NCBI GenBank assembly: GCA_949288725.1
Contig: CASELF010000027.1
Coordinates: 25,487 to 89,486 of the forward strand
DNA length: 64,000 bases
DNA from: an uncultured bacterium
Lineage (GTDB): Bacteria; Cyanobacteriota; Vampirovibrionia; Gastranaerophilales; Gastranaerophilaceae
Reading direction: 5' to 3'
Position 1 is the first letter of the stretch; each line of letters starts with the position of its first letter. The translations under genes and the position numbers were made by a program. Positions 36,697 to 46,011 of the stretch are shown here, piece by piece. Under the pieces are notes generated by a model. The model did not search any database. It had not been told where the DNA came from and saw only the letters and a program-made list of their open reading frames with translations.

Positions 36697-37998
36697 TTAT
36701 GCTGTAATTTCTTGATCTTTTTTAGTTGGTAACGGCACGATTTCGGCATTTTTGCGATTTCTAACCATATCAGCAGTAACCACAAACTTGTCGATATTTT
36801 CCTTTGTAGGAACATCATACATTACATCTAACATGATTTCTTCTACAATAGAGCGCAACGCTCTTGCACCAGTCTTACGCTTAATTGCTTCTTTCGCAAT
36901 TAAATCAATTGCATCCGGCTCAAATTCCAAATCAACGCCATCCATTTTCAACAACGCTTGATACTGCTTCAAGACAGCATTTTTAGGCTCAGTCAAAATC
37001 ATTTTTAATGTTTTTTCATTCAACTGGTCAAGCACTGCATAAACCGGAACACGACCGATAAATTCAGGAATTAAACCAAATTTAAGCAAATCTTCCGGCT
37101 GAAGTTTTTTCAACAACTTAACCGCATTTGCTTCCTTTTCAGCCTGAGACATCGCAGCCTTCGCGCCAAAGCCGACAGAATTACCTTCTCCGGCACGAGC
37201 ATCAACGATTTTTTCAAGACCGACAAACGCACCACCAACAATAAACAAGATGTTGCTGGTATCAATTTCAATAAATTCTTGATGAGGGTGCTTTCTACCA
37301 CCTTGAGGCGGTACATGTGCAACAGTACCTTCTATCATTTTCAATAGTGCCTGTTGAACACCTTCACCTGATACATCTCTTGTTATTGACGTATTTTCTG
37401 ATTTACGTGAAATTTTGTCGATTTCATCAATATAAATAATACCTCTTTCAGCCTTTGCAGAATCAAATTCGGCATTCTGATACAATCTCAAAAGAATATT
37501 TTCAACATCATCACCGACATAACCTGCCTCTGTTAATGTTGTTGCATCTGCAACTGCAAAAGGTACATCAAGCATTTTTGCAAGAGTTTGCGCCAATAAA
37601 GTTTTACCTGAACCGGTTGGACCAACAAGCAAAATATTTGACTTTTGAATCTCAACATTATCAGCATCATTATTTTTGTTATGTTTCAAACGTTTATAAT
37701 GGTTGTAAACTGCAACGGATAAAACTTTCTTAGCATCATCCTGACCTACAATATACTTATCTAAATATTCCTTGATTTCATGCGGTTTAGGAATAGGTGC
37801 TTCTTCCTTTTCACCCTTTCCATTTTTAGCAGAATCATCTTTATCCTTTGCCTCGAAAAATTCTTCTTCTAAAATTTCATTGCAAAGTTCGACACATTCA
37901 TCGCATATATATACCTCAGGACCAGCAATAAGTTTTTTTACCTGGTCTTGAGTCTTACCGCAAAAGGAACATTTTAATTTTTCATCATTTTTTGGCAT
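36697..37998 (-). CDS. clpX: ClpXP protease ATPase subunit ClpX
   Basis: AAA+ unfoldase that feeds substrates to ClpP. 433 residues. The N-terminal zinc domain has the four cysteines in [10 protein letters not shown] and [11 protein letters not shown]. The Walker A motif is VGPTGSGKT, Walker B is [10 protein letters not shown], and [15 protein letters not shown] and the IGF-type loop region ([18 protein letters not shown]) are recognisable. It lies 22 bases downstream of clpP in the classic tig-clpP-clpX order. Confidence 0.98.
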   Translation of the reverse strand: MPKNDEKLKCSFCGKTQDQVKKLIAGPEVYICDECVELCNEILEEEFFEAKDKDDSAKNGKGEKEEAPIPKPHEIKEYLDKYIVGQDDAKKVLSVAVYNHYKRLKHNKNNDADNVEIQKSNILLVGPTGSGKTLLAQTLAKMLDVPFAVADATTLTEAGYVGDDVENILLRLYQNAEFDSAKAERGIIYIDEIDKISRKSENTSITRDVSGEGVQQALLKMIEGTVAHVPPQGGRKHPHQEFIEIDTSNILFIVGGAFVGLEKIVDARAGEGNSVGFGAKAAMSQAEKEANAVKLLKKLQPEDLLKFGLIPEFIGRVPVYAVLDQLNEKTLKMILTEPKNAVLKQYQALLKMDGVDLEFEPDAIDLIAKEAIKRKTGARALRSIVEEIMLDVMYDVPTKENIDKFVVTADMVRNRKNAEIVPLPTKKDQEITA

Positions 37999-38020
37999 TT
38001 AAATAATCTCCAAATTTATA

Positions 38021-38611
38021 TTATTTTACAATATCTCTGGATATAACTTTATCAATCATACCATATTCAAGGGCTTCTTGAGGAGTCATAATATAATCTC
38101 TGTCAGTATCCTTTTCAATTTTCTTAAGAGATTGACCGGTATTTGATGCCAATATTTCATTCAATGCTTTTTTAATTCTGATAATTTCAGCCGCTTGAAT
38201 TTCAATATCAGTAGCCTGACCTTGAGCACCACCCAAAGGTTGGTGAATTAGAACTCTTGAATGAGGCAATGCCATTCTCTTACCTTTTGCTCCTGAAGAA
38301 AGAAGGAATGCACCCATAGATGCTGCTTGTCCTAAACAAATTGTAGAAACATCAGCTCTGATATGCTGCATTGTATCATAAATTGCAAAACCTGCAGTTA
38401 CACTACCACCAGGGCTGTTGATGTATAGCATAATATCCTTTTCCGGATTTTCACTATCTAATAGCAATAACTGTGCTACAACAAGATTTGCTACCATATC
38501 ATCAATCTGTGTTCCCAAAAAGATGATTCTTTCCCTTAGTAACCTTGAAAAAATATCAAAAGATCTTTCTCCACGGCTGGATTGTTCAATTACTACAGGT
38601 ACAAAACTCAT
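38021..38611 (-). CDS. clpP: ATP-dependent Clp protease proteolytic subunit
   Basis: Serine protease forming the 14-mer chamber used by ClpX. 196 residues. The catalytic triad is Ser98 (GQAASMG), His123 (VLIHQPLGG) and Asp172 (DTDRDY). The N-terminus [20 protein letters not shown] is standard. Cyanobacteria keep several clpP copies; only this one is seen here, paired with clpX. Confidence 0.98.
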   Translation of the reverse strand: MSFVPVVIEQSSRGERSFDIFSRLLRERIIFLGTQIDDMVANLVVAQLLLLDSENPEKDIMLYINSPGGSVTAGFAIYDTMQHIRADVSTICLGQAASMGAFLLSSGAKGKRMALPHSRVLIHQPLGGAQGQATDIEIQAAEIIRIKKALNEILASNTGQSLKKIEKDTDRDYIMTPQEALEYGMIDKVISRDIVK

Positions 38612-38652
38612 GATTAATTCCCTTTCTTATTTAATATTATAACTTTTTTGTA

Positions 38653-39975
38653 TTATACTTCAACCGCTTTTTCTTCCGGCTTCACTTCAACATATTCAAC
38701 ATTGTTATTTTCAAACAAATATTCTCTTACTTTTTCATTAATAATTTGTTGAGAAATTGAAGCAAGAAAATCAGGGTTCTTTCCAAACTGCTTAATCATA
38801 TCAGCAGCACCAACGCCATACAAACTAGCCATCTGTGACAATTTTGTTTGGAAATCTGCTTGCTCAACTTTGATATCAACTTCTTTTGCAATCTTATCAA
38901 TTATTAAAGAATTTTTAATTCTATCTGATGCATCAGCACTCAAATTTGCCTCAAAATCATCACCTTGAGATTTTACAAAAGCATCCCAATCTAAACCTTG
39001 ATATGAAATTCTTTGTTTATATTCATCCTTCAAAGAAGCAACTTCTCTATCAATCATAGACTGAGGAATTTCTACTGTTGTAGAATCAATAATTGTTTTA
39101 AAGATTGCATTTTCTGCATTAACCTTTTTGATATTCTTTCTTTGTTGTTCGATATAATCTTTAATATCAGCCTTTAACTCATCAACTGTTTGGAATCTGC
39201 TAGATTTTTTTACAAATTCATCATTAAGTTCCGGTAATACTCTTTGCTTAATTTCATTTAATTTAATAGCAAAAGTAGCAGGTTGACCTTTTAATTTTTC
39301 ATCATGATAATCTTCAGGGAAAGTTACCTGAATATCAAATTCGTCTTTAATATTGTGACCAACCAATTGTTCAGCAAACCCAGGAATGAAATTTGAATTA
39401 CCCAAATCAAGAGTATAACCTTTTGCAGAACCACCTTGGATTAATTCTCCATTACAAGTTCCTTCAAAATCAAATACAACAGTATCAGTATTGTTAGAAG
39501 GTCTGTCCAAAACTAATTCATAAGATGCGTGTTGAGTTAAGAATCCGTTTAATGCTTTGTCAAAAGCACCATCATCTTCAGCCGGAACTTCAACTTTTAC
39601 ATCTAAACCTTTGTAAGCACCCAAAGCAACTTCAGGTCTTGTTTCAACTTCAAAAGTTACTTCCACATCCTGACCGTTTTCAAATTTGAAATCTGTAATG
39701 GCAGGTTGAGTAATAACATCTAATTTGTTATCATAAATTGCTTGACCTAAATATTTAGGTAACAAAGATTCCAAAGCCTCTTGACGAATTCTATCAACGC
39801 CAACGTGTCTTTCTACAACCGCTCTAGGAGCCTTACCTTTTCTAAACCCATCAATATTGATGTATTGTGAAATTTTAGATGCTGCATTATTGTAAGCAAC
39901 AGATGCTTCAGATGCAGGAATTGTCATTGTTATTTTAACAAGATTGTCTTTTACTTTAGTTAATGTTGTTTCCAT
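38653..39975 (-). CDS. tig: Trigger factor
   Basis: Ribosome-bound chaperone with prolyl-isomerase activity. I start at ATG 39975 (METTLTKVKDN), giving 440 residues, since a longer frame adds an atypical 26-residue leader that includes the probable promoter. The ribosome-docking motif is GFRKGKAPRAVVERHVG. The FKBP domain (about 160-245) shows VVFDFEGTCNGELIQGG and LVGHNIKDEFDIQVTFPEDY. The C-terminal helical domain completes it. A ribosome site AAAGGA lies upstream. Confidence 0.95.
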   Translation of the reverse strand: METTLTKVKDNLVKITMTIPASEASVAYNNAASKISQYINIDGFRKGKAPRAVVERHVGVDRIRQEALESLLPKYLGQAIYDNKLDVITQPAITDFKFENGQDVEVTFEVETRPEVALGAYKGLDVKVEVPAEDDGAFDKALNGFLTQHASYELVLDRPSNNTDTVVFDFEGTCNGELIQGGSAKGYTLDLGNSNFIPGFAEQLVGHNIKDEFDIQVTFPEDYHDEKLKGQPATFAIKLNEIKQRVLPELNDEFVKKSSRFQTVDELKADIKDYIEQQRKNIKKVNAENAIFKTIIDSTTVEIPQSMIDREVASLKDEYKQRISYQGLDWDAFVKSQGDDFEANLSADASDRIKNSLIIDKIAKEVDIKVEQADFQTKLSQMASLYGVGAADMIKQFGKNPDFLASISQQIINEKVREYLFENNNVEYVEVKPEEKAVEV

Positions 39976-40016
39976 CTTTAATATCCTTTTCCTATTTACA
40001 CATGTATCTAGTGTTG

Positions 40017-40044
40017 ATTTTACCGCAAAAAAGAATAAAAGCAA
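40017..40044 (-). promoter_or_regulatory. Candidate promoter of tig-clpP-clpX
   Basis: On the minus strand TTGCTT (40044-40039) and TAAAAT (40022-40017) are separated by 16 bases. The tig ATG is 41 bases further on. This is a reasonable vegetative sigma-70 match. Confidence 0.45.
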
Positions 40045-40141
40045 CTCATACAAATAGCCTACATGAACAAAATATAAGTTTTTATAAGGAAATTAAACAA
40101 ACACTTGCAAGAATAATGTATTTATGCTTGAATTAAGATAC

Positions 40142-40208
40142 AATCGGCTAATTCCTCTATTATCCGATTCAGGAAATCAACAAGCGGCGGTTGGTTCCCG
40201 CAATTGTT
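40142..40208 (+). promoter_or_regulatory. Possible structured leader of rpsP
   Basis: Two predicted stems lie before the gene: AATCGG (40142-40147) with CCGATT (40164-40169), and AACAAGCGG (40179-40187) with CCGC-AA-TTGTT (40198-40208). A TTGCAA plus an extended -10-like TGCTTGAAT (40105-40133) would start transcription just upstream. The second stem is unusually GC-rich for an intergenic stretch here. It could be an autoregulatory binding site for S16 or a neighbouring product; I know of no matching RNA family. Confidence 0.35.
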
Positions 40209-40234
40209 AGATATTAGAAAAAAGGAAATAAAGA

Positions 40235-40600
40235 ATGTTAAAAATCAGATTAAAAAGATTAGGTGCTAAGAAAAACCCTACATACAGAGTTATTGTTATT
40301 AACTCAACAACAAAAAGAGAAGGTCGTCCTATTCAAGAATTAGGTCACTATAATCCAAAAACTAAAGTTATGAAATTAGATAAAGCAACAGCACTTGAAT
40401 GGATTTCAAAAGGTGCACAACCTACAGAAACAGTTGCATACTTAATCAAAAATTGTAACGAAGATGGTACATTGAACTATGTAAAAAAAGAAACAGTAAA
40501 ACTTTCTAAAAAAGCATTAGCTAAAAAACAAGCTGAAGAAGAAGCAGCAAAAGCAGCGGCTGAAGCAGCTGCAGCAGAAACTGAAACTGCTCAAGCATAG
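40235..40600 (+). CDS. rpsP: 30S ribosomal protein S16 with Ala/Glu-rich tail
   Basis: 121 residues. The core MLKIRLKRLGAKKNPTYRVI and IQELGHYNPKTKVMKLDK is the S16 fold that stabilises the 16S 5' domain. The last 35 residues (LAKKQAEEEAAKAAAEAAAA and beyond) form a charged alanine-rich extension, absent from the E. coli protein. The ribosome site is AAAGGAA. It is transcribed alone, without the usual rimM/trmD neighbours, and ends in a strong terminator. Confidence 0.97.
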   Translation: MLKIRLKRLGAKKNPTYRVIVINSTTKREGRPIQELGHYNPKTKVMKLDKATALEWISKGAQPTETVAYLIKNCNEDGTLNYVKKETVKLSKKALAKKQAEEEAAKAAAEAAAAETETAQA

Positions 40601-40617
40601 TTAATATAGATATAGAC

Positions 40618-40657
40618 AAAAACGGCACTCTTTTTAATTAAAAAGAGTGCCGTTTTA
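40618..40657 (+). terminator. Strong terminator after rpsP
   Basis: AAACGGCACTCTTTTTAA pairs perfectly with TTAAAAAGAGTGCCGTTT, ending in T's on the plus strand. The A-run on the other side makes it usable for the convergent response-regulator gene as well. Confidence 0.9.
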
Positions 40658-40682
40658 TATTTATTATTTCATTCTATCAATG

Positions 40683-41381
40683 TCAAATATTTAACTTATA
40701 ACCGCCACCATAGATTGTTTCAATATATTTTTTACCATCTGCGATTTTATCAATTTTTGATCTTAAGTGTCTAATATGTACCCTTATCGTTTCGATATCA
40801 TCATCAGGAGAATACCCCCAAACTTCTTTTAGCAACTTTGCTGAAGAAACCATATTTCCATGATTTTGAAATAACAAATTAAATATTTCAAATTCAATCG
40901 GAGTAAGTTTTACTTGTTTATCATTAATCTTTACACTATAAAGTTCAGGTAATAAAGTAATCTCGCCAAGAGTAAGCAAATCTCTTGTTGAAGCAGACTT
41001 TGGAATTTGATTAGTACGTTTCAACAGCGCTCTTACCCTTACCAATAACTCTTCAATTTCAAAAGGTTTAACCAAATAATCATCAACACCGATATTAAAC
41101 CCGTTAACTTTATCATTTAATTGAGAAAGCGCAGTAAGCATGATAATCGGAATATCACGAGTTTCGTCATTTTGCCTAATTCTTTTGGCAACAGTAAATC
41201 CATCAACATCAGGCATCATAACATCTAAAATTACTAGAGAAGGCAACTCCTGCTTGCAAAGCGCAAACCCTTTAATTCCGTCGTATGCCTGTACAACTCC
41301 ATAACCAGCCAATTCCAAATTTACCTTTATTAATTCGTTGATGGCTCTATCATCATCTATTACTAAAATTTTATTATTCAT
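40683..41381 (-). CDS. OmpR/PhoB-family response regulator
   Basis: 232 residues from the ATG at 41381 (MNNKILVIDDD). The receiver domain has acidic Asp9/Asp10, the phosphorylated Asp53 (LVILDVMMPD) and Lys105 (YLVKPFE). The C-terminal winged helix (about 135-232) shows LTPIEFEIFNLLFQNHGNMV and TIRVHIRHLRSKIDKIADGK, the DNA-recognition helix of the class. No histidine kinase is adjacent. Cyanobacterial orphan regulators such as RpaA/RpaB are the nearest known type, but I cannot assign an orthologue. A six-codon longer start at 41399 is possible. Confidence 0.92.
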   Translation of the reverse strand: MNNKILVIDDDRAINELIKVNLELAGYGVVQAYDGIKGFALCKQELPSLVILDVMMPDVDGFTVAKRIRQNDETRDIPIIMLTALSQLNDKVNGFNIGVDDYLVKPFEIEELLVRVRALLKRTNQIPKSASTRDLLTLGEITLLPELYSVKINDKQVKLTPIEFEIFNLLFQNHGNMVSSAKLLKEVWGYSPDDDIETIRVHIRHLRSKIDKIADGKKYIETIYGGGYKLNI

Positions 41382-41467
41382 AACTTGATAATAATACAAA
41401 GCAGAATTAAATAAAATAGGATTAACAAAACTTAATATTGCTCAAAAGGCTGTAAATCTTATTACAA

Positions 41468-41495
41468 GTGTATTTTTAACTATTATAAAATACAC
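41468..41495. repeat. Inverted repeat between the response regulator and speH
   Basis: GTGTATTTT and AAAATACAC flank ten bases. No T-run follows, so it is more like an operator or an mRNA hairpin than a terminator. It sits about 90 bases from the response-regulator start and 100 from speH. Confidence 0.4.
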
Positions 41496-41594
41496 TCTGA
41501 ACATACCTCAACAAATAATAGCAAAAAAATTTAATTTTTATTATATTATATTAGAGTACGAAATATACATTTATAGCAAAAGGAGATACAAAAA

Positions 41595-42050
41595 TTGACA
41601 AATTCACCATTAGACATGTTCGAAAGAAATGAGCAACTCGACGAAATACATTTAGGACAACACGTGCTTGCAGAATTTTTTGAATGTGACCCTAATACCC
41701 TTAACAGTATTGATAAGGTTGAAAAATACATGATAGATGCTGCATTAGAATGCGGTGCTACAATTGTACAAAAATGTTTCCATATGTTTAGTCCATATGG
41801 AGTTTCAGGTGTGGTTATTATTTCCGAAAGCCATTTGGCTATTCATACTTGGCCTGAATTAGGTTATGCTGCAGTTGATTTATTCACTTGCGGTTCAAAA
41901 TGCGACCCTAAAGTTGCTTATGAATTTTTGAAAAAGAAATTTAGTTCAAAAAGAGCATCTTTCAGTGAACTAAAAAGAGGTATAATAACAAGACAGTCAA
42001 TGAAAGTTATTGAAAAACCTTTTGAAATTATGGAACAAATCGCAAGTTAA
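41595..42050 (+). CDS. speH: S-adenosylmethionine decarboxylase proenzyme
   Basis: Makes the aminopropyl donor for spermidine. 151 residues starting at TTG with a well-placed AGGAG (41581-41585). Self-cleavage to form the pyruvoyl group is expected between Glu78 and Ser79 in IISESHLAIHTWPE. The region ending DLFTCG (Cys99) is the usual catalytic cysteine. A short N-terminal extension precedes the core. Spermidine synthase is not in the window. A terminator follows. Confidence 0.95.
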   Translation: MTNSPLDMFERNEQLDEIHLGQHVLAEFFECDPNTLNSIDKVEKYMIDAALECGATIVQKCFHMFSPYGVSGVVIISESHLAIHTWPELGYAAVDLFTCGSKCDPKVAYEFLKKKFSSKRASFSELKRGIITRQSMKVIEKPFEIMEQIAS

Positions 42051-42073
42051 TATAAATAAAAGAAATATAAATA

Positions 42074-42111
42074 AAATAACCTGATAAGAATATTCACTTA
42101 TCAGGTTATTT
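42074..42111 (+). terminator. Terminator of speH overlapping the end of nnrD
   Basis: AAATAACCTGATAAG pairs perfectly with CTTATCAGGTTATTT around an eight-base loop. Its right arm runs into the stop codon of the convergent gene, so it probably serves both directions. Confidence 0.85.
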
Positions 42112-42942
42112 ATTTTCAGAATCTTTAGATTGCAAAACTTTTATGGCATCAGGAATATGAGTTATCAAATCTTCAGCCAAGACAGAATATTCAGTGAGTT
42201 TATCCCTTGCGATATCACCGCACAGCCCGTGCAAATAAACACCTAAACAAGCACCTTCAAAAATATTCATACCTTGAGCAATCAATCCGGAGATCATGCC
42301 TGCTAGAACATCACCAGAACCCGCTTTTGCCATCGCACTATTACCTGTCGTATTTTCATAAATTTCACCACTCGGATTAACTACTACAGTTCTATGAGTT
42401 TTTAAAACCGTTATACAGTTATATTTTTGAGAAATTTTTTGAGCGCTTGCCTTTGTATCTGATAGAATTTCTTCAACTGAACAATTCAAAAGTCTTGCGG
42501 CTTCTTGTGGATGAGGAGTTAAAACAACATTTTTAAAATGATGTTTCAAAAGAATTTCCGGATTATTGGCAATAATATTAATACCATCAGCATCAACAAG
42601 AAGCGGAATATCTTTTCGTAACTTCGATAACAAATTTTCAAGCAAATTTTTATATTCTACCCCCTGAGATAACCCACAACCAACCTCAACAACATCAAAA
42701 GTATCTAAATTATCAAACAATTTTGAATGCGGGAGAAAAACAACATTATGAGATTTTGTTGCAACAATATTGATTACTCTATCTGTAGAACACAGAAAAC
42801 AATACCCGCAACCAATTTTCAAAGCAGAAACACTTGATAAGTAAGCCGCGCCAGGCATATAATCAGAGCCCGCAAAATTTAACACTCGGCCATAAGTACC
42901 CTTATGAGAATTTTCAAACCGCTTTGGTAACTTATAATCCAT
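42106..42942 (-). CDS. nnrD: ADP/ATP-dependent NAD(P)H-hydrate dehydratase
   Basis: Repairs hydrated NAD(P)H. About 278 residues from MDYKLPKRFENSHKGTYGRV; an alternative ATG at 42966 adds eight residues. It has the ribokinase-like YjeF C-terminal domain: GRVLNFAGSDYMPGAAYLSS, VDADGIN, VVLTPHPQEAARL and the nucleotide site MAKAGSGDVLAGMISGLIAQ. The NnrE epimerase half that is often fused in front is absent. It overlaps trmL by 11 bases. Confidence 0.92.
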   Translation of the reverse strand: MDYKLPKRFENSHKGTYGRVLNFAGSDYMPGAAYLSSVSALKIGCGYCFLCSTDRVINIVATKSHNVVFLPHSKLFDNLDTFDVVEVGCGLSQGVEYKNLLENLLSKLRKDIPLLVDADGINIIANNPEILLKHHFKNVVLTPHPQEAARLLNCSVEEILSDTKASAQKISQKYNCITVLKTHRTVVVNPSGEIYENTTGNSAMAKAGSGDVLAGMISGLIAQGMNIFEGACLGVYLHGLCGDIARDKLTEYSVLAEDLITHIPDAIKVLQSKDSENK

Positions 42943-43384
42943 TTTGTCTAATCGCCTCATACGCAACTATAGCAACAGAATTTGATAAATTTAAACTCCT
43001 CTGTCCGGGAATCATTGGAATAGTTCTTGCATGAGAATCTTTTACATATTTTTCAGGTAAACCTCTTGTTTCAGGTCCAAACACGATAAAATCCCCATCC
43101 TTAAATTCAATATCAGTATATAACTTATCAGTCTTAGTTGTTAAATAATAAAAAGTACCATTCGGAAACTCTTTATACAACTCATCCATAGACTCAACTC
43201 TGTGCAAATCAACACTGTCCCAATAATCTAAACCGGCTCTTTTTGTATATTTAGCAGACAAAGAAAAGCCTAACTTGCCAACCAAATATAAACTTGCACC
43301 GCAACAAGCACAAAGTCTTGCAATATTACCTGTATTTTGAGGAATTTCCGGTTCATAAAGAACTATATTAAGTTTACTTGCCAT
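42932..43384 (-). CDS. trmL: tRNA (cytidine/uridine 34 2'-O)-methyltransferase
   Basis: SPOUT methyltransferase that modifies the wobble base of tRNA-Leu isoacceptors. 150 residues from ATG 43384 (MASKLNIVLYEPEIPQNTGN). The knot motifs are FGPETRGLPE and IPMIPGQRSLNLSNSVAIVA. A start at 43414 adds ten residues inside the upstream gene and looks less likely. It overlaps both neighbours. Confidence 0.93.
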   Translation of the reverse strand: MASKLNIVLYEPEIPQNTGNIARLCACCGASLYLVGKLGFSLSAKYTKRAGLDYWDSVDLHRVESMDELYKEFPNGTFYYLTTKTDKLYTDIEFKDGDFIVFGPETRGLPEKYVKDSHARTIPMIPGQRSLNLSNSVAIVAYEAIRQNGL

Positions 43385-43991
43385 CGTTAAATAACTTTCC
43401 GCTTTCAGCAACAACAGGAATAGCGCGAACTACACAAAATATAATTGCAAACCAAGCAAGAACAACTGCAACTAATCTGATAATCTCAGCAGTATTAGAC
43501 TCCAAATGAGGAGTATATGCAACAATCATAAGAACAAATGCCGCAACCTTTGCAACAGCATAACTTATTCTCATAAATTTAGAAGCACAAATAAACTTGC
43601 CCCACGCTGTAGATTGCATAGACTTATCACCAAAAGCCGTCATACCTTTTGACAGAGCAACACTTCTGATACTATCTGTTGTAAAAGCCCTTGCAATACA
43701 TATAATCGGAAATAAAATATTTAGCCAACCCATAACGGCAAATACAATCCAATAAGAAGCCTCTACAATTCTATCTCCCATAATATCTAATACAGAACCC
43801 CATTCAGAAGCCTGATTGTACTTTCTTGCAATATAACCATCAACACCATCCATTGCAAAAGCAACAATGGTTAGCACCACAGCCCATATATATGCCGCCG
43901 TAGAATGATTAAATAACAACCCTATTGCAACAAAAGCAACAAAAATTCTGCTGACAGAAACAATATTGGCTGTATTATTCTTGATATCCAT
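43374..43991 (-). CDS. CDP-alcohol phosphatidyltransferase (PgsA-like)
   Basis: 205 residues with about five membrane helices. The family motif D-G-x2-A-R-x8-G-x3-D-x3-D is complete in DGYIARKYNQASEWGSVLDI followed by MGDR. These enzymes swap CMP of CDP-diacylglycerol for an alcohol. Phosphatidylglycerophosphate synthase is the commonest, but inositol or other alcohols cannot be excluded. It overlaps trmL by 11 bases. Confidence 0.88.
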   Translation of the reverse strand: MDIKNNTANIVSVSRIFVAFVAIGLLFNHSTAAYIWAVVLTIVAFAMDGVDGYIARKYNQASEWGSVLDIMGDRIVEASYWIVFAVMGWLNILFPIICIARAFTTDSIRSVALSKGMTAFGDKSMQSTAWGKFICASKFMRISYAVAKVAAFVLMIVAYTPHLESNTAEIIRLVAVVLAWFAIIFCVVRAIPVVAESGKLFNDGK

Positions 43992-44015
43992 TATATTATT
44001 TTACCTCTCTTTTAC

Positions 44016-45020
44016 TTATTTTAATTTTTTAGATCTTGATAGAGCAAAGTTCATATGGTCAAGATTTTTAACCCTATCTCCTAACATAATTTTTTCTGCT
44101 TCTTCCAATATGCTAACGACAATAAAACCATTTTCACCGTCTGAACGTGCTTTTTTACCAGTTTCACAACAACTGATAAAATGTTGACACTCCAATTTGA
44201 GGGGTTCTATTTCCAAGTAATCCAATTGAACATTTTCTATTGTACCAGCCTTATAGTTATCATAAATAGTCAACTTATGCTCAGGAACAGTATCATCTAA
44301 AATAGCAGTAGCCTTTGTTCCTCTAACAAGAAGTTGAACATGTTTTCTCGGAGTAATCCAACTATCAGTAATATGAGCGATTGCCCCGCCTTCCATAAGA
44401 ATACCGATATGAGTAATATCCATAATATCATTTCTATCAGAAGAACATCCGATAGCAGAAATGACACGTTGAGGATTTTTACCCAAAACATAACTTATCA
44501 TAGAAACATCATGAGGTGCCAAATCCCACATTACACTTCTGTCATTTTTGAAATAATTTATATTAAGTCTGTCACTTTGAGCATAAACAATATCGCCCAA
44601 TACACCTTCTTCAACAAGCATTTTAAGTCTGTTAACTGCCGGATGATATAAAAGTAAATGACCTACCATTAACACAAGCCCTTTACTATCTGCAAGATCT
44701 TTTAAATCTTTAGCCTCTTGCGCAACAGTAGAAATAGGTTTTTCCACATAAACGTGTTTGCCTGCTTCTAACATTGCCTTAACGAATTTATAATGAGTAT
44801 GGCTAGGAGTAACAACAACAACACCCATAATATCTTCACTATTTATAATATCGTGAAAGTCTTTGGTAGTTTTAACATTAGGATATTGCTCTTTTACTTT
44901 TGCCAAGTTTTCATCATCCAAATCACAAACCATACCTAATGCATTCAAATTATAGAAATTACGGACAATATTTCTTCCCCACAAACCGCAACCTAAAACT
45001 GCTATTTTCTTTTCACTCAT
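44016..45020 (-). CDS. Gfo/Idh/MocA-family NAD(P)-dependent oxidoreductase
   Basis: 334 residues. The N-terminal Rossmann fold has KIAVLGCGLWGRNIVRNF, then VVVTPSHTHYKFVKAMLEAG and the catalytic-lysine motif HVYVEKPIS. APHDVSMISYVLG is in the C-terminal beta-sheet domain. The family oxidises sugars or sugar nucleotides. The neighbouring glycosyltransferase suggests work on a nucleotide-sugar precursor (WbpB-like), by inference. Confidence 0.9.
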   Translation of the reverse strand: MSEKKIAVLGCGLWGRNIVRNFYNLNALGMVCDLDDENLAKVKEQYPNVKTTKDFHDIINSEDIMGVVVVTPSHTHYKFVKAMLEAGKHVYVEKPISTVAQEAKDLKDLADSKGLVLMVGHLLLYHPAVNRLKMLVEEGVLGDIVYAQSDRLNINYFKNDRSVMWDLAPHDVSMISYVLGKNPQRVISAIGCSSDRNDIMDITHIGILMEGGAIAHITDSWITPRKHVQLLVRGTKATAILDDTVPEHKLTIYDNYKAGTIENVQLDYLEIEPLKLECQHFISCCETGKKARSDGENGFIVVSILEEAEKIMLGDRVKNLDHMNFALSRSKKLK

Positions 45021-45123
45021 ATTTCCCTAACTTTCTTACATAAAACTAAACTATATCATAATTATAAACACGAAAGATTAATAAGCAAATTGTTTACATA
45101 AAACATTAAAAACAAATTTACAA

Positions 45124-45990
45124 TTATCTTTGATTTTTAAGATTTCTTGCAGCCTCTCTGCGAAGATTATACATTTGCTGATAGCGTTCGAAGAACAAAT
45201 CATGGTCCTCCTCCGGAAAACATTTAACCAACTTGTCCAACAAAGGTTTTGGAAATTCTGATATTTTAACCATTCTATCAAGCATTTCATTAGTAACAGG
45301 ATAAATAGGCTTGTAATTTTTATAAAATATATGATTACATTCAGCCTCGGCCTGTACAGAATGTTTTACCGCCTCCGTAGCCATTTTATAAGTTACTATA
45401 TTCCCCTCAAATAAAACGCCTTTATAGCCTTGCAAAACAAGCCTTATCATTAAATCATAATCTGCAAGGAGTTTAAATTTTTCATCAAAACCGCGCAAAT
45501 CGTTTAACACAGACTTTTTATAAATTACAGCCTGCCTAGGACAAGGTGCAACCTGAAAAACATTAAGCATTGCAGGAACAAATTGAAAAACAGTTCCATC
45601 AGGCTGACAACAATAAGAAGGGAAAAAACAAAAATCCGCATCTTCACTTTCCATAACATTTACAATATCGGCAATACCTGTAATATCATGATAAAAATCA
45701 TCACAACTCAAAAACCCGACATATTTGCCTTTTGCTCTAAGCAAGCCCTTATTCATCGCATCATACTTACCTCTGTCAGGTTCAGAAAAGAAATTCAAAT
45801 ATCCTGAATTTTTATATTCCTTTAAAAGAACTTGAGTTCCATCAGTAGAGGCATTATCTATAACAATATGCTCAATATACTCATAAGTTTGCCTGTTCAA
45901 CAAATTTATTAACAGAGTAAAATCATCAGCCTGTCCATTATCAACAATATTATAAGTTGGTGTAATTATAGAAACTTCGGGTTCATACAT
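45124..45990 (-). CDS. Family 2 glycosyltransferase
   Basis: 288 residues, GT-A fold. SIITPTYN opens the nucleotide-binding domain, HIVIDNASTDGTQVLLKEY and EPDRGKYDAMNKGLLRAKG follow, and LSCDDFYHD holds the metal-binding acidic pair. The acceptor site region (QAVIYKKSVLNDLRGFDEKF) is as in WbbL/WcaA-type enzymes. It has no membrane helix. It probably adds a sugar to lipopolysaccharide or another surface glycan. Confidence 0.92.
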   Translation of the reverse strand: MYEPEVSIITPTYNIVDNGQADDFTLLINLLNRQTYEYIEHIVIDNASTDGTQVLLKEYKNSGYLNFFSEPDRGKYDAMNKGLLRAKGKYVGFLSCDDFYHDITGIADIVNVMESEDADFCFFPSYCCQPDGTVFQFVPAMLNVFQVAPCPRQAVIYKKSVLNDLRGFDEKFKLLADYDLMIRLVLQGYKGVLFEGNIVTYKMATEAVKHSVQAEAECNHIFYKNYKPIYPVTNEMLDRMVKISEFPKPLLDKLVKCFPEEDHDLFFERYQQMYNLRREAARNLKNQR

Positions 45991-46011
45991 AATCTTTTAC
46001 CTTTAAATTTA

